Assembly: GCF_000346465.2 (NCBI RefSeq)
Contig: NC_034015.1
Coordinates: forward strand, 5,679,789-5,743,788
Origin: Prunus persica
Lineage: Eukaryota > Streptophyta > Magnoliopsida > Rosales > Rosaceae
Direction: 5' to 3'
Length of the DNA: 64,000 bases
The position numbers and the translations under genes are program-made. How positions within the stretch are numbered: the stretch's first letter is position 1; each line of letters opens with the position of its first letter. Below are positions 11,130 through 20,423 of the stretch, in pieces. The notes under the pieces were generated by a model. It had not been told where the DNA came from, did no database searches, and worked only from the letters and a program-made list of their open reading frames with translations.

Positions 11130-11790
11130 TCATTCGATTAAGAGACAACTCAAGCAGTTGCCCAACCAAGAGGCCAACAGGTCCACTAAAGAGACAACTC
11201 ACTAAGTTGACCAACCAATAGGCCAACAGGTCCACTCAAGAGACGACTCACGTAGTTACCCAACAAAGAGGCCAACAAGTGCACTCAAGGGACGACTCAT
11301 GCAATTGCCCAACCAAGAGGCCAACATGTCCACTAAAGAGACAACTCACACAGTTGCCCAACTAAGAGGCCAACAAGTCCACTTAGGAGACAACTCACGC
11401 AGTTGCCCAACTAAGAGGCCAACAAGTCCACTTAGGAGACAACTCACACAGTTACCCAACCAAGAGGCCAACAGGTCCACTCAAGAGACAACTCACGTAG
11501 TTGCCCAACCAAGAGGCCAACATGTCCACTCAAGAGACCAACAGGTCCACTCAAGAGACAACTCATGCAGTTGCTCAACTAAGAGGCCAATAGGTCCACT
11601 CAAGAGACGACTCATGCAGTTGCTCAACTAAGAGTCCAACAAGTCCACTCAAGATACAACTTACACAGTTGCCCAACTAAGAGGCCAACATGTCCATCAA
11701 GAGACAACTCATGCAGTTGCCCAACCAAGCAGCCAACATGTTCACTCAAGAGACAACTCACGCAATTTCATAACCAAGACTGCTAGCAGG
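11130..11790 (+). repeat. tandem array B, about thirteen units of ~49 bp
   Basis: Units read approximately AGGCCAACAGGTCCACTCAA plus GAGACAACTCACGCAGTTGCC and an AACCAAG linker. The first unit boundaries at 11171, 11220 and 11269 show a 49 bp period. Because 49 is not a multiple of three, reading frames through the array change from unit to unit, so the open frame at 11299-11631 is not regarded as a gene. Confidence 0.88.
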
Positions 11791-11994
11791 CCACTCAAGC
11801 AATCTATAAATCTACATTCAAAAGGCCAATAGCAGACAAAAAGCGGTCAGCACACCTAAAACTCAACGAAAAACAAGTGATCAACAGATCCAGAAGTTCA
11901 AATATATTAGTTAGCAGCCGACAGGCCCAAGTTCAGCAAAACAAATGAAGTGGTCAACCGAGACTAATACTTAAAACTACAAAGCTACGAAGAA

Positions 11995-12780
11995 GAAATA
12001 GTCTTTATCTACTTTGAGATGTCAGCAAGAGACTTCCCATTGTTGACATCCTCCTTAGCTCCAGTCTCATTAGCGGCATTCTCTTGGGCTTCAACTTTCG
12101 ATTATCTGCTCCTCAACCGTATTTTCCTCAGCCGCATGCTCCTCGAATCTAGCCTCATCGACTACTAGCTCCTCAACAGCATCTGTGTCCATGACGATAT
12201 CCTACCCACCTTAAGTAGAAGACTCTTCTGGAAAAGGCAACTCAACCTTTTCATCACTAATGGGGAAGATTGAAGCAGCCCCTTTCTTACAGTCCAAGTA
12301 TAAGATAGAATTCAACCAGTCACAAACATACTTCATCCTTGGATCCCTTAGGAACATGCTTTCTCTTTCCAGACACGTTGTTCGAGGACTCATTCCTTTC
12401 ATCGAGTTGATCATCCGAGTCGGGACCATGATGTTTCCATCTTTCAACATCTCTAGCTGGGGGCAAACCACCTTCCTACTTTCGTGACTTGGCAAACTTT
12501 GGCCATGTCCAACTCAAGATCAAACCTTTTACTGATCTCGTCAACTGGAAGTGAAAGACAGAAGTCAGTTGGTCACAAGAACTCACATATAACAAAACTT
12601 TGGATATGTGAGTAAAGCAAGTAAGCAGTTCGAGACATACCATAGCAAACATTGTATCGATCGGCCAGCTCAATAGCTACCTGATCCAAGCAGACCTCAA
12701 CACAGCATAGATGCTTGGCCAATCCCACGATTGGCCCCAACTCCAAGAAGGAATCCAAAAAAAAAAAAAAAACCTCCAAT
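11995..12780 (-). pseudogene. antisense reading-frame remnants between pol and 3' LTR
   Basis: The minus strand holds open pieces at 12211-12495 and 12476-12779 plus an acidic, glutamate-rich coding-like stretch at about 12040-12230. No domain was recognised with certainty. Their place (between integrase and 3' LTR) and direction (antisense) match the spliced antisense gene of the young gypsy element at 24.2-27.8 kb. A decayed relative of that gene is therefore possible, but there is no clear sequence match by eye. Confidence 0.35.
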
Positions 12781-12895
12781 TAAGAGCCCAACTCTGAAAA
12801 TGAGCCCACCTGCAATTGGGAGTTTGGAAAGTCCAACAAGAAATTCACATCTCCTACATGACCTAGTCTGGCCATGTAGAAGCTAGGGGGGCATT

Positions 12896-13472
12896 TGTAG
12901 GAACATGAATTTTGGTAACCAATCACAAGGTGACACGTGGATAGATGAATATTCCTTAGGTCAAATAATTATGTTAATTAAACCCAATTTAATTAACTGA
13001 TTATCATTGATTTAAGATTGGAATATCTCCCTAAATCAAGGATCTGATACCCAGCAAATCTCCTTGATATTATCTTGTCATCTCATTTAAGGAGAAGATA
13101 ATTCCCTTCCATATGGGAATTATCACTACAAATTCTAGCCAAGGTGAATTCTATATATAAAGATGGCATCACACCACATATGGGGTACTTCGAAAAACCC
13201 CAGAGGAAACTCTCTCTCTCTCTCACTCTCACGGCCATGCGCCACCCCTTTTCTCTCTCACACCGTAGAGAAAGCTTCATCGTTTCAGTTAAAGTTGTAT
13301 CTTCTAAAGACCATTTAACTGACTTATGTATCGGAGGGTCTTTGGCCAACACCCCTCGGGTGTGCTCCGTTGACCGAATCTATTTTGCAAGGATCAAAAA
13401 AAAAAAGAAGTGGATCGAGTGTTAAGAAGATCATCCCCGAATATTCTCTTTGGGATGAAATTTGCCCAAACA
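12896..13472 (+). repeat. 3' LTR of the decayed gypsy element
   Basis: A polypurine tract (AGCTAGGGGGGCATT) ends at 12895 and the LTR starts TGTAGGAACATG. A TATA-like TATATATAAAG is at about 13152-13162. A block around 13318-13375 (TTAACTGACTTATGTATCGG and following) is shared with the LTRs at 33.2-33.77 kb and 33.77-34.06 kb. The end at CAAACA (13472) is inferred from the related minus-strand LTR. Similarity to the copy at 34 kb runs about 50 bp further, so the true end is uncertain. Confidence 0.7.
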
Positions 13473-13800
13473 GCCTTTATGCCAACAAAACTTGGATGAT
13501 CTTAAGCTCCATGTCCTTATAAGGCATGTTTTATCACATGTGCCTTGATAAAATAATGGGATTATTAAATAAGGCATGTTTTATAATTCAAGCAATAAAA
13601 CATTAATTGTTAATATTTATTAAAAATATAAAGAAATTCAAAATAGATATTAAGTGCTAATACTTATTAGGAAAGTGTATTAACTCAAAATAAACATTAA
13701 ACATTAACATTATTATTGAGAGTTATAAATCCTAACATTATTTAATAATTATATTAAATATTAATATGATTATTGGGAAAATGTAAAAAATGGCTCAAGA
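13473..13800. other. AT-rich stretch, no gene
   Basis: After about 50 bp shared with the 34 kb LTR copy, this is AT-rich sequence with short direct repeats (GGCATGTTTTAT at two places). No coding signal was seen. Confidence 0.5.
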
Positions 13801-14585
13801 GAGAGAAATTTATCTGGATTTGAAAGCCAAACACATAAGGGAACTTTTGCAAAACCAACGTGTGGAGCGCCATTGTCGACGCATGGAGCTTAATTGCTGG
13901 TGATGCGTCCGCAATGAGGCTGGATGTTCTAGCGAGTCGATAGTTCTGAGTCCTCCGACTTTAATGATGGTTGCACCATCGCGAACCGAAGAGAGGAACG
14001 TCATTGGCGACGAAGGACAGATCCAACGACATTGTTAACAGCGCATTGGGACACTCCAACTTCAAATAGCGGCGCCCTTCCGAATTCGTGCATATTGGAG
14101 GCAGACGATCCCTATGGCACCAGAGGTGTCGCGAGGTAACTCCAGGAAACCCTCCAACCAAGCTTGGCCATGATCGTCTTCTTCTCCAAGGCTTCGTCGA
14201 CGAGCTTCTAGCATCGGGTCATGGAGCTTCGAGTTAGGGTTTGTAGCTCAGAGGCCTACAAGTTTAATGGCATGGCTAGTGTAACCAGATGATGGCCGAA
14301 GGCCGTCGTCCCAAGGATGGCAGCAACATTAGCGGCAAACAGTAAGTCTGTATTTTTTTTTACAGAGAGAACAAAAATGGCCATGGTGGGTGCGTAGAGA
14401 AATTCTTGCCAACACACGGTAGTTGTTTTCACCGTGTTCCTTGTGGTGGGGCCTCTCACCATGGTGATTTGATAACTTTGGATTGATGTCGAAATCGATG
14501 GATGGGGGAAACGGATTTCCCTTGATTTGGATTCGAGAGCATCGCATTGAGCATATCTTGAATCTCTCAATGAAAGCACCAAATA
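13800..14585 (-). pseudogene. leader / gag-proximal remnant of a minus-strand gypsy element
   Basis: Read on the minus strand, the split LTR ends at 14586 and is followed by a primer-binding-type block TTTGGTGCTTTCATTGAGAG, a common start of plant gypsy internal regions. Short open pieces at 14256-14708, 13961-14161 and 13810-14004 follow but show no domain that could be recognised. The element is truncated on its left, and pol and the second LTR are absent. Confidence 0.6.
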
Positions 14586-14614
14586 TGTTTGAGCAAAATT
14601 CCACATAGGAAATA
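14586..14614 (-). repeat. last ~29 bp of the gypsy LTR split by the copia insertion
   Basis: These bases continue the minus-strand LTR at 33206-33768 across the copia insertion. The 5 bp AAATA is duplicated at 14610-14614 and 33201-33205. The LTR end CAAACA lies directly before the PBS-like block. Confidence 0.75.
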
Positions 14615-14821
14615 AGTCAAACAATATGGGTAGAATATTTTTCAGGTTGTATTTTATTCTCCAAAAGAAGGTATTTATAGTACAGGGATGTAACCCTAGT
14701 AGGGTCAAACTAGGAAATAAGATAAAAACTTAATCACACAATATCTGTACAAAAAGGAAAGAAATATAATCCTAATGAACTAGGAAATAAATATCCTAAT
14801 TAAGCTAGGATCTCGCTAACA
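14615..14821 (-). repeat. 3' LTR of nested copia element
   Basis: It spans 207 bp, begins directly after the target duplication AAATA and ends GCTAACA next to the polypurine tract. It matches 32994-33200 apart from about 11 substitutions, mostly C/T and G/A changes. Confidence 0.93.
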
Positions 14822-15132
14822 CTCCTCCTAAAGTTGGAGCAAAGATGTCACGCATGCCCAACTTGTCAAGCGAGTTAAGAAAGACCATAGTAGACACAGC
14901 TTTCGTAAGAACATCTGCCAGTTGATACTTGGATGATATAAACGGAAAAGAAATAATTTCAACATCCAACTTCTCTTTAACAAAATGTCGATCAACCTCC
15001 ACGTGCTTTGTACGATCATGTTGCATAGGGTTATGCGCAATTACAATTGCAGCTTTATTATCACAATACAAATCTATGGGTTTCTGGGGTCCAAACCCAA
15101 GATCTCTCAACAATCTTCTCAACCATAGTAAC
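14822..15132 (-). pseudogene. copia RNase H, C-terminal part
   Basis: The minus strand encodes LLWLRRLLRDLGFGPQKPID, the block LYCDNKAAIVIAHNP with the catalytic aspartate, and HDRTKHVEVDRHFVKEKL, all diagnostic of copia RNase H. The upstream half of the domain is at 29725-30085, on the other side of the gypsy insertion. The duplicated GTAAC falls in the codons for the CELL motif, which shows that the two halves were once one frame. Confidence 0.92.
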
Positions 15133-16685
15133 TGTTTGGGCCCAAATTCGGCACGCCCAAGACCAGAAGGCAGGCCCATGATAAAATTGCCTGCCCAGCC
15201 CAGAGACTTGAGAAAAACAAAAAATAAGATCCAAACAGTTTGGGCTTCACACCAAGAACGTTGGAAATAAAGCCTCAGCCCAAAGAAAGCCCAGATGTGG
15301 AAACTTTCGAAATGGACTTCAAAGATCAGCCCGTAATTTTCGATAGATTCAAAACCAAGGGATCAAAGACACACCCACGTGATTGCCTCAGCTTTGGAAA
15401 AGTCAGCAATTCCAACTAAAATTTAAAAATGTGAGAGGGACGTCTCTGAAACACTGCCAATTGAAGATCAAAAACCCATCTGTGTTCAAGATTTTGCTCC
15501 AAATCAATACACCATCTCCCAAGAAATTCACGGATCACGCTTTCTAAATTAGAACGGGAAACAGGGAACCACTCAGAAAATACAAAAGAAAAAGAGCCAA
15601 AACCGCCATAAAAAGCCCACACAGACAGTGGCGTTGGTTGAATTAGAAAGCTGCCACCCAGGAAACCAGGGAAGGGACTGTTTTTAGGAGGTGACTGCTC
15701 AGAACCTATCTAAGAAACCCTTCTTACTTTACATTATAAGAGATCTTTTTGCCGCCCATTGTTTAAAGATTAAAAATGACCTCCTTAGGAGGATCTCTTA
15801 TAAAAGCGAAAGAAGGCAAAGAAACAAAGGACACTCAATTCATCAATCCAATCAAAAAAACAAACAAGAAAAAGCTCACTTGCATCCCAAGAGAAAAAAC
15901 AGCTTTAGATCAGAATTCCAAAGTTCAGATTTAGAAAATAAGTCTTCTAAAAACGAGATCCCTCTCGTTACAAATTTGGTTCAGCAAAAGCCAAGACAAA
16001 CATAGTTTGAGTTTTCACAAATATGAAAACCTCAACAAATTTTACAGCATAGTTCCAGCCTGCTAAATCCTCGAGAATAGCCACTTCTGTCCCTTCAAAC
16101 TGAAGAAGCTGCAGTTCTGCCCGCTCAAATGTCTCCCAAAGCTTGAAATAGATTGAAGCTCTGCCAAAATTGAACTTTGGTATCGATTTACAGCTGAAGC
16201 CAAGCAGCTAAAGTTGTTGACAGCACAGTCCAGCACAGATATACCCAGTCCAGCCCGGATCAGAAGTTTCTACCCAGGCAGAAATGGGATTCCAGCCATC
16301 TTTTTGTCTTTCTAGAGTTGATTTCTCCCTTCTTAATTTTGTAAAAGGCAATTCTGCCTGGAACAGTCTACTTTATTATTATCTATTCTGGCCAGAACAA
16401 CCATTTGATACTGAGATAAATTATGAAAGTCCTCACCAGTCTGAGGCAAGAAAAGAACTTACTTGGGAGATGTTCCTCACCCAAATTCACAATCATTTGT
16501 TTTAGAAGTCAGTAACTTGAGGCGCAAGTTATCCATTCTAAAAATAAGTCTGCTGGGATTTATATTGCTAGCAGTGGCACGCTCACACACCAAAGAAAGC
16601 TGACTTGTCGACCAACAAGTGGTCTCCAAGCCAGTGGGGAACTTCGCCCTTCCATCTCAGGAGTAAACACGCAAACGGGTGAACA
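15133..16685 (+). repeat. 5' LTR of the Tat-type gypsy element
   Basis: It is 1,553 bp from TGTTTGGGCCC to GGGTGAACA, followed at once by the primer binding site. A TATA-like TTATAAAAG lies at 15798-15806, and an imperfect palindrome (CTTAGGAGGATCT) precedes it. It matches the 3' LTR over its whole length. Confidence 0.95.
15798..15806 (+). promoter_or_regulatory. TATA box inside gypsy LTR
   Basis: TTATAAAAG is a good plant TATA match about 890 bp upstream of the primer binding site, and is repeated at the equivalent place in the 3' LTR (about 28836). It is the best candidate for the genomic-RNA promoter; the transcription start was not determined. Confidence 0.5.
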
Positions 16686-16687
16686 AT

Positions 16688-16706
16688 TTGGCACGCCCAG
16701 TGGGAC
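16688..16706 (+). promoter_or_regulatory. tRNA primer binding site of gypsy element
   Basis: TTGGCACGCCCAGTGGGAC begins three bases after the LTR end with TGG, the complement of a tRNA CCA 3' end. The form resembles PBS sequences of Tat/Ogre-type elements; the exact tRNA was not identified. Confidence 0.7.
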
Positions 16707-16784
16707 TTCTCAGTATACATACTCTGACAAAACCATTCACAGATTTACAAACACCGGAAGATCTGGTCAGAACCCACACCTGAT

Positions 16785-17072
16785 ATGGAGAAAAACAAGA
16801 TGGTTCTCAGGGAAGGCCTCGAGTCAGAAGAAAGCGATGCTAGGCAATCTGCCCACGGCAGTACAGGAAGTAGACGTTCCAGGACTGGCTCCAAAAGGAT
16901 GAATCAAATACAGGAGTCAGTACTCCGACAAGAAATCACAGTACAAAGGAGCCAGGACACTCTCAATAACATGACGGCCATGATGCAATGGCAGGTTAAC
17001 AGACATTCCGGAAGGATCGAGAATCCGCCATGGCCAGAATTCCAAACCCGGATCTTATACTCCAGCAGTTAG
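16785..17072 (+). CDS. gypsy gag N-terminal segment (short ORF)
   Basis: This 95-residue ORF starts 100 bp after the LTR. It is charged and serine/arginine-rich, with a helical stretch rich in Q, E and M. It overlaps the main gag frame by 43 nt in another frame, so either a frame change occurred in this copy or the two are translated separately. The sequence after the overlap fits the gag frame better, which favours a single-base indel near 17030. No enzymatic motif is present. Confidence 0.65.
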   Translation: MEKNKMVLREGLESEESDARQSAHGSTGSRRSRTGSKRMNQIQESVLRQEITVQRSQDTLNNMTAMMQWQVNRHSGRIENPPWPEFQTRILYSSS

Positions 17073-18853
17073 ATCTCCCGTATGGCCCTCCGCCAGGAGT
17101 AACGTGGCCATACCAGGAAAGTCCCCTAGTTGCACAGATGGCTGGAGTGCCACACCACGGAGAAATTCAGGCTGGTCCGAGGGAAGGAGCCCTTCCTAAT
17201 CAAAAACATGAAGCCCCAGCTCAACCAGATAACCTGGCACTGGCTCAGAACCAGCCAGAACCTCAGCCCATTCCACTTCATGTGGTCCCAGATGATCAAC
17301 CTTTGGCGCTTCTGCCTGAACCACCGGCAGTATTGCCATATAAACCCAGAAGGATGGACCCTAATCCATTCCCTCCACTTGCAAGAGGGAGGAGAGGCCG
17401 AGGAGGGAATAACCTTTTTGCTAATCATGACAGGAATAGACCGGGGGCAAACTGGAGGAATCATCCAGAAGTCGAAGAGCAGGAAGAACACAGGGAGGAA
17501 GTTCCACCCAAACCACACAGAGCAGAACCCAGGTTTGATTACGTTCAGCCAGAGCAGGGACAAAATCTTCCCCCCGTCAATGCTTTGAATGACATAGGAG
17601 CATTACAAAGAATGATCAGAGAAATCATGGAGCCCGAGGCTAGAAGAGGGGAAAGGCCTACTTACAGAAAGCCATACCCAGCCTATATCGATCAAGTACC
17701 GTTGTCTCCAGGTTTCAAAGTACCAAACTTCACTCTGTTCAATGGGGAGGACCCCCATGCTTCCTCAGTTGAACATATAGGCAGGTTCTCCGTCCAATGC
17801 ATAGCTATTGAGAACAACCCTCTGCTGAAACTAAGGCTTTTCGGCAACTCTCTCTCTGGACAAGCTTTTACCTGGTACACCAGCCTGCCAGCTAACTCTG
17901 TTCAAACCTGGGAACAGATGGAAAACGTCTTCCACGACTACTATTACAGGATTCAGCCAGAAGTCACCATCAGTGATCTAGCTGCCCTCAAGCAAAGTGA
18001 AGATGAACCAGCTCAAGATTTCATAACCAGATTCAGAAAGCTCAAGATGAAGTGCCGAATCCCTATGGAAGAAAGACACTTCATCCAGATGGCCCAAGCC
18101 GCCCTTAAAATCTCTCTCAGGAAGAGGTTCGACGGGATACTGTTCGGAGATCTGGCAGAACTAGCTGATAAGGCATCCAAATATGAGGAGTTACTCAGGG
18201 AAGAACAGCAAAGGAGGAACTCCTCCAAAGGTACATACTATAAAACCCCTTCTTCTTCAGTCCACCTGATCAAGGTGGAATCACAAGAAGATGCAGAAGA
18301 ATCAGAAGAGAAAGAGGTTTCAGTGGCAGAAATGGCAAAACTAAAACATCCCATTAGTTGCAAAGCCCTCACAAAGCCACCTAAAGACCAAAAGCCACCA
18401 CCATTCACAGGAGGATTCGTTCCAAACAAGCCAACACAAAACAAGGTTTACTCTTTTGACTTAACCAAGGTTGATGCCTTGTTCGACGAAATGCTATTGC
18501 AGAAGGCAATAGAAACGCCTCACAGAATACCGAAGCCGGAAGAACTCAAGGGCAGACAGTACTGCAGGTGGCACAACTCTTGGAACCATTCTACCAATAG
18601 TTGTGTTGTTTTCAGGGATGTAATACAAGAAGGAATAACGACAGGAAGGTTGAAACTGGCAGAAAAACCACCATCGGTCACAACGGATCCTTTTCCTCAA
18701 CCTCAAGTCAATATGGTCAATCTAAATTGGCCAGAACAGAGGAAAACCGAGCAAATCACAGAGGCTGGTTGCAGCAGAGGCAGAAGAATCATAAGGGGAG
18801 ACCAGTCAAATACCAAGAGCGACCATCTCGGCGGGGGTAGTGCTCTGCAGTAG
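17030..18853 (+). CDS. gypsy gag (capsid) protein
   Basis: The 607-residue frame has a proline-rich N-terminus. A Retrotrans_gag capsid domain follows at about residues 222-385, with GFKVPNFTLFNGEDP, the SGQAFTWYTSLP block and AQDFITRFRKLK. Near residues 505-535 is a Cys/His cluster (CRWHNSWNHSTNSC), the degenerate zinc-knuckle of Tat gags. It forms the particle that packages element RNA. It ends at a TAG at 18851-18853. The gag tail appears to continue in the +1 frame from about 18840. Confidence 0.9.
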   Translation: MARIPNPDLILQQLDLPYGPPPGVTWPYQESPLVAQMAGVPHHGEIQAGPREGALPNQKHEAPAQPDNLALAQNQPEPQPIPLHVVPDDQPLALLPEPPAVLPYKPRRMDPNPFPPLARGRRGRGGNNLFANHDRNRPGANWRNHPEVEEQEEHREEVPPKPHRAEPRFDYVQPEQGQNLPPVNALNDIGALQRMIREIMEPEARRGERPTYRKPYPAYIDQVPLSPGFKVPNFTLFNGEDPHASSVEHIGRFSVQCIAIENNPLLKLRLFGNSLSGQAFTWYTSLPANSVQTWEQMENVFHDYYYRIQPEVTISDLAALKQSEDEPAQDFITRFRKLKMKCRIPMEERHFIQMAQAALKISLRKRFDGILFGDLAELADKASKYEELLREEQQRRNSSKGTYYKTPSSSVHLIKVESQEDAEESEEKEVSVAEMAKLKHPISCKALTKPPKDQKPPPFTGGFVPNKPTQNKVYSFDLTKVDALFDEMLLQKAIETPHRIPKPEELKGRQYCRWHNSWNHSTNSCVVFRDVIQEGITTGRLKLAEKPPSVTTDPFPQPQVNMVNLNWPEQRKTEQITEAGCSRGRRIIRGDQSNTKSDHLGGGSALQ

Positions 18854-20423
18854 GTGCAAGTGTGAAACAGAGCTAGAAGTGGTTCTAGACAGACAAAATC
18901 AGCCCACACCTAGTGTCTTTGACAGGATTGGAACCTCATCCGGAGACAAAACAAGGCAGAAGAGCTGTCTTAGGCCTACACAATACAGCGAGAGGAGGAC
19001 GGAGCAACCCAGAAAGGAAATACCAGTCAAGACACCCGGAAACGAAAAACCCTTGGCAACGATCATAGAAGGGAGATGGTATTCCGTAGGAAGAAGCGGT
19101 AGACCGACTCTGGAGCTGACCAGAACTCAGAAAAGGAGAATCCAGAGGCAATACTGCACATATCTTAGGAGCCAAGATAATACGCAGGTACGTTCACAAC
19201 CCAGTTCTGCCAGGAAAGGAAAGAATCCTGAAACACTTCCTCAGACAGAACAGAAAGCTTGCCAGTCAAGGGAATTGCTGAAAACAGAACCACCAGCCAG
19301 GTCTCCTATCCATGTAGCCTCGTCGTCCAGCAGTCATCCTGACACCACGCAGACACCAGAGAAATCCGGGTCTACCCCGTTACAAGGAGAAGACGACTAC
19401 ACTGAGGAATATGAAGAAGAGCAATTGGACTATGAACCTTCTGCAGATGATCAGAAAGAGCCCCTCGAAGTAGCAGAATAGGATGACTGGACGGAAGAAT
19501 ACGAGGAAGAATTAATGGAATTTGGTGAAGAATTAATGGAATTTGGTGAAGAATTGAACCCAGAAACAGAAGCTTTTGGCGCAGAATTAGAAGACCTTCT
19601 ACAGGGTGATCTGGGAATTAACATGGTATTCATCCTACCAGGTAAATTCAGGGCTGCCGAAGGACAAGAAAGCACTCTGGAAGGGGATGTTTTCTCTCAG
19701 GAAAGCTTTGAATGTAGATTGGCAGAAGCAGAGGAGCCACCAGAACCACAACCAAAAAACCCCAAGACAGGCAGAACAGCCAATAAACCAGCTACAGAGC
19801 AACCTTGTTTCGCCAAGCCAACCAGAGAAATGGCAAATCACCTCAGACCTTTGTTTATAACAGTAAATCTTGGGGGTATTCCTATTTCCAAGATCGTGGT
19901 GGATGGAGGTGCAGCCATTAATCTATTACCCCACAGAATGCTGACCAAGTTGGGCAGGACAGAGAAAGATCTGATTCCAACACGATTGACCGTCACCAAC
20001 TTCGCTGGGGGCATCACCAAAATACATGGCATCTTAGATGTGGATGTCATAGTCGGAAGCAAAGAGTTGAAAATAGCATTCTTTGTTATAGACACTACTT
20101 CCACCACCTACAATGCACTGCTTGGCAGGGATTGGATTCACCAGAGCCTTTGTATTCCTTCCACCCTCCACCAGCAGTTAGCACTATGGAATGAAGAAGG
20201 CTGCACGGAGATTATAGAGGCCGATCCACGGCCATTCCTGCCCTCTGCCATGTGCTTTGAAGCAAGGTATTATCATGATGACCTCGGTCCTTTCACTTTC
20301 CTCGGAGTCAATCAGAACGGCCGCCCACATGGTGTCACGGCCCAAAGACTCATTGAAGAAGGTTTAGCCAATTCTCTAGAGGATTGGAATAGACCTTTTT
20401 GTGCTGAACTTCCAGAACTCTGA
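18840..20423 (+). CDS. gag C-terminal tail plus protease, interrupted by a TAG
   Basis: Two segments in one frame, 18840-19481 and 19515-20423, are separated by an in-frame TAG at 19479-19481. The first has the VFDRIG and TLELTRTQKRRIQRQYC-type blocks seen in Tat gag tails. The second begins with a duplicated 21-base unit encoding MEFGEEL and carries a pepsin-like protease at about residues 115-225: KIVVDGGAAINLLPHRML, then the hydrophobic flap and ALLGRDWIH. The catalytic triplet is D-G-G rather than D-S/T-G. Cleavage of the polyprotein is the expected role. Its TGA overlaps the ATG of the next frame (TGATG at 20421-20425). Confidence 0.82.

Noticed and set aside
11299..11631. 110-residue open frame through tandem array B
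   Set aside because: It is made of 49 bp repeats, a period not divisible by three, and has no domain. Openness is a by-product of the repeat.
13144..13425. 93-residue plus-strand frame at 13.1-13.4 kb
   Set aside because: It lies wholly inside an LTR, across its TATA region and a CT-rich tract; no conserved domain.
17126..17563. Minus-strand open frame of 145 residues in the gag region
   Set aside because: It is a shadow of the gag coding frame, with no splice or domain evidence. The antisense gene evidence is confined to 24.2-27.8 kb.
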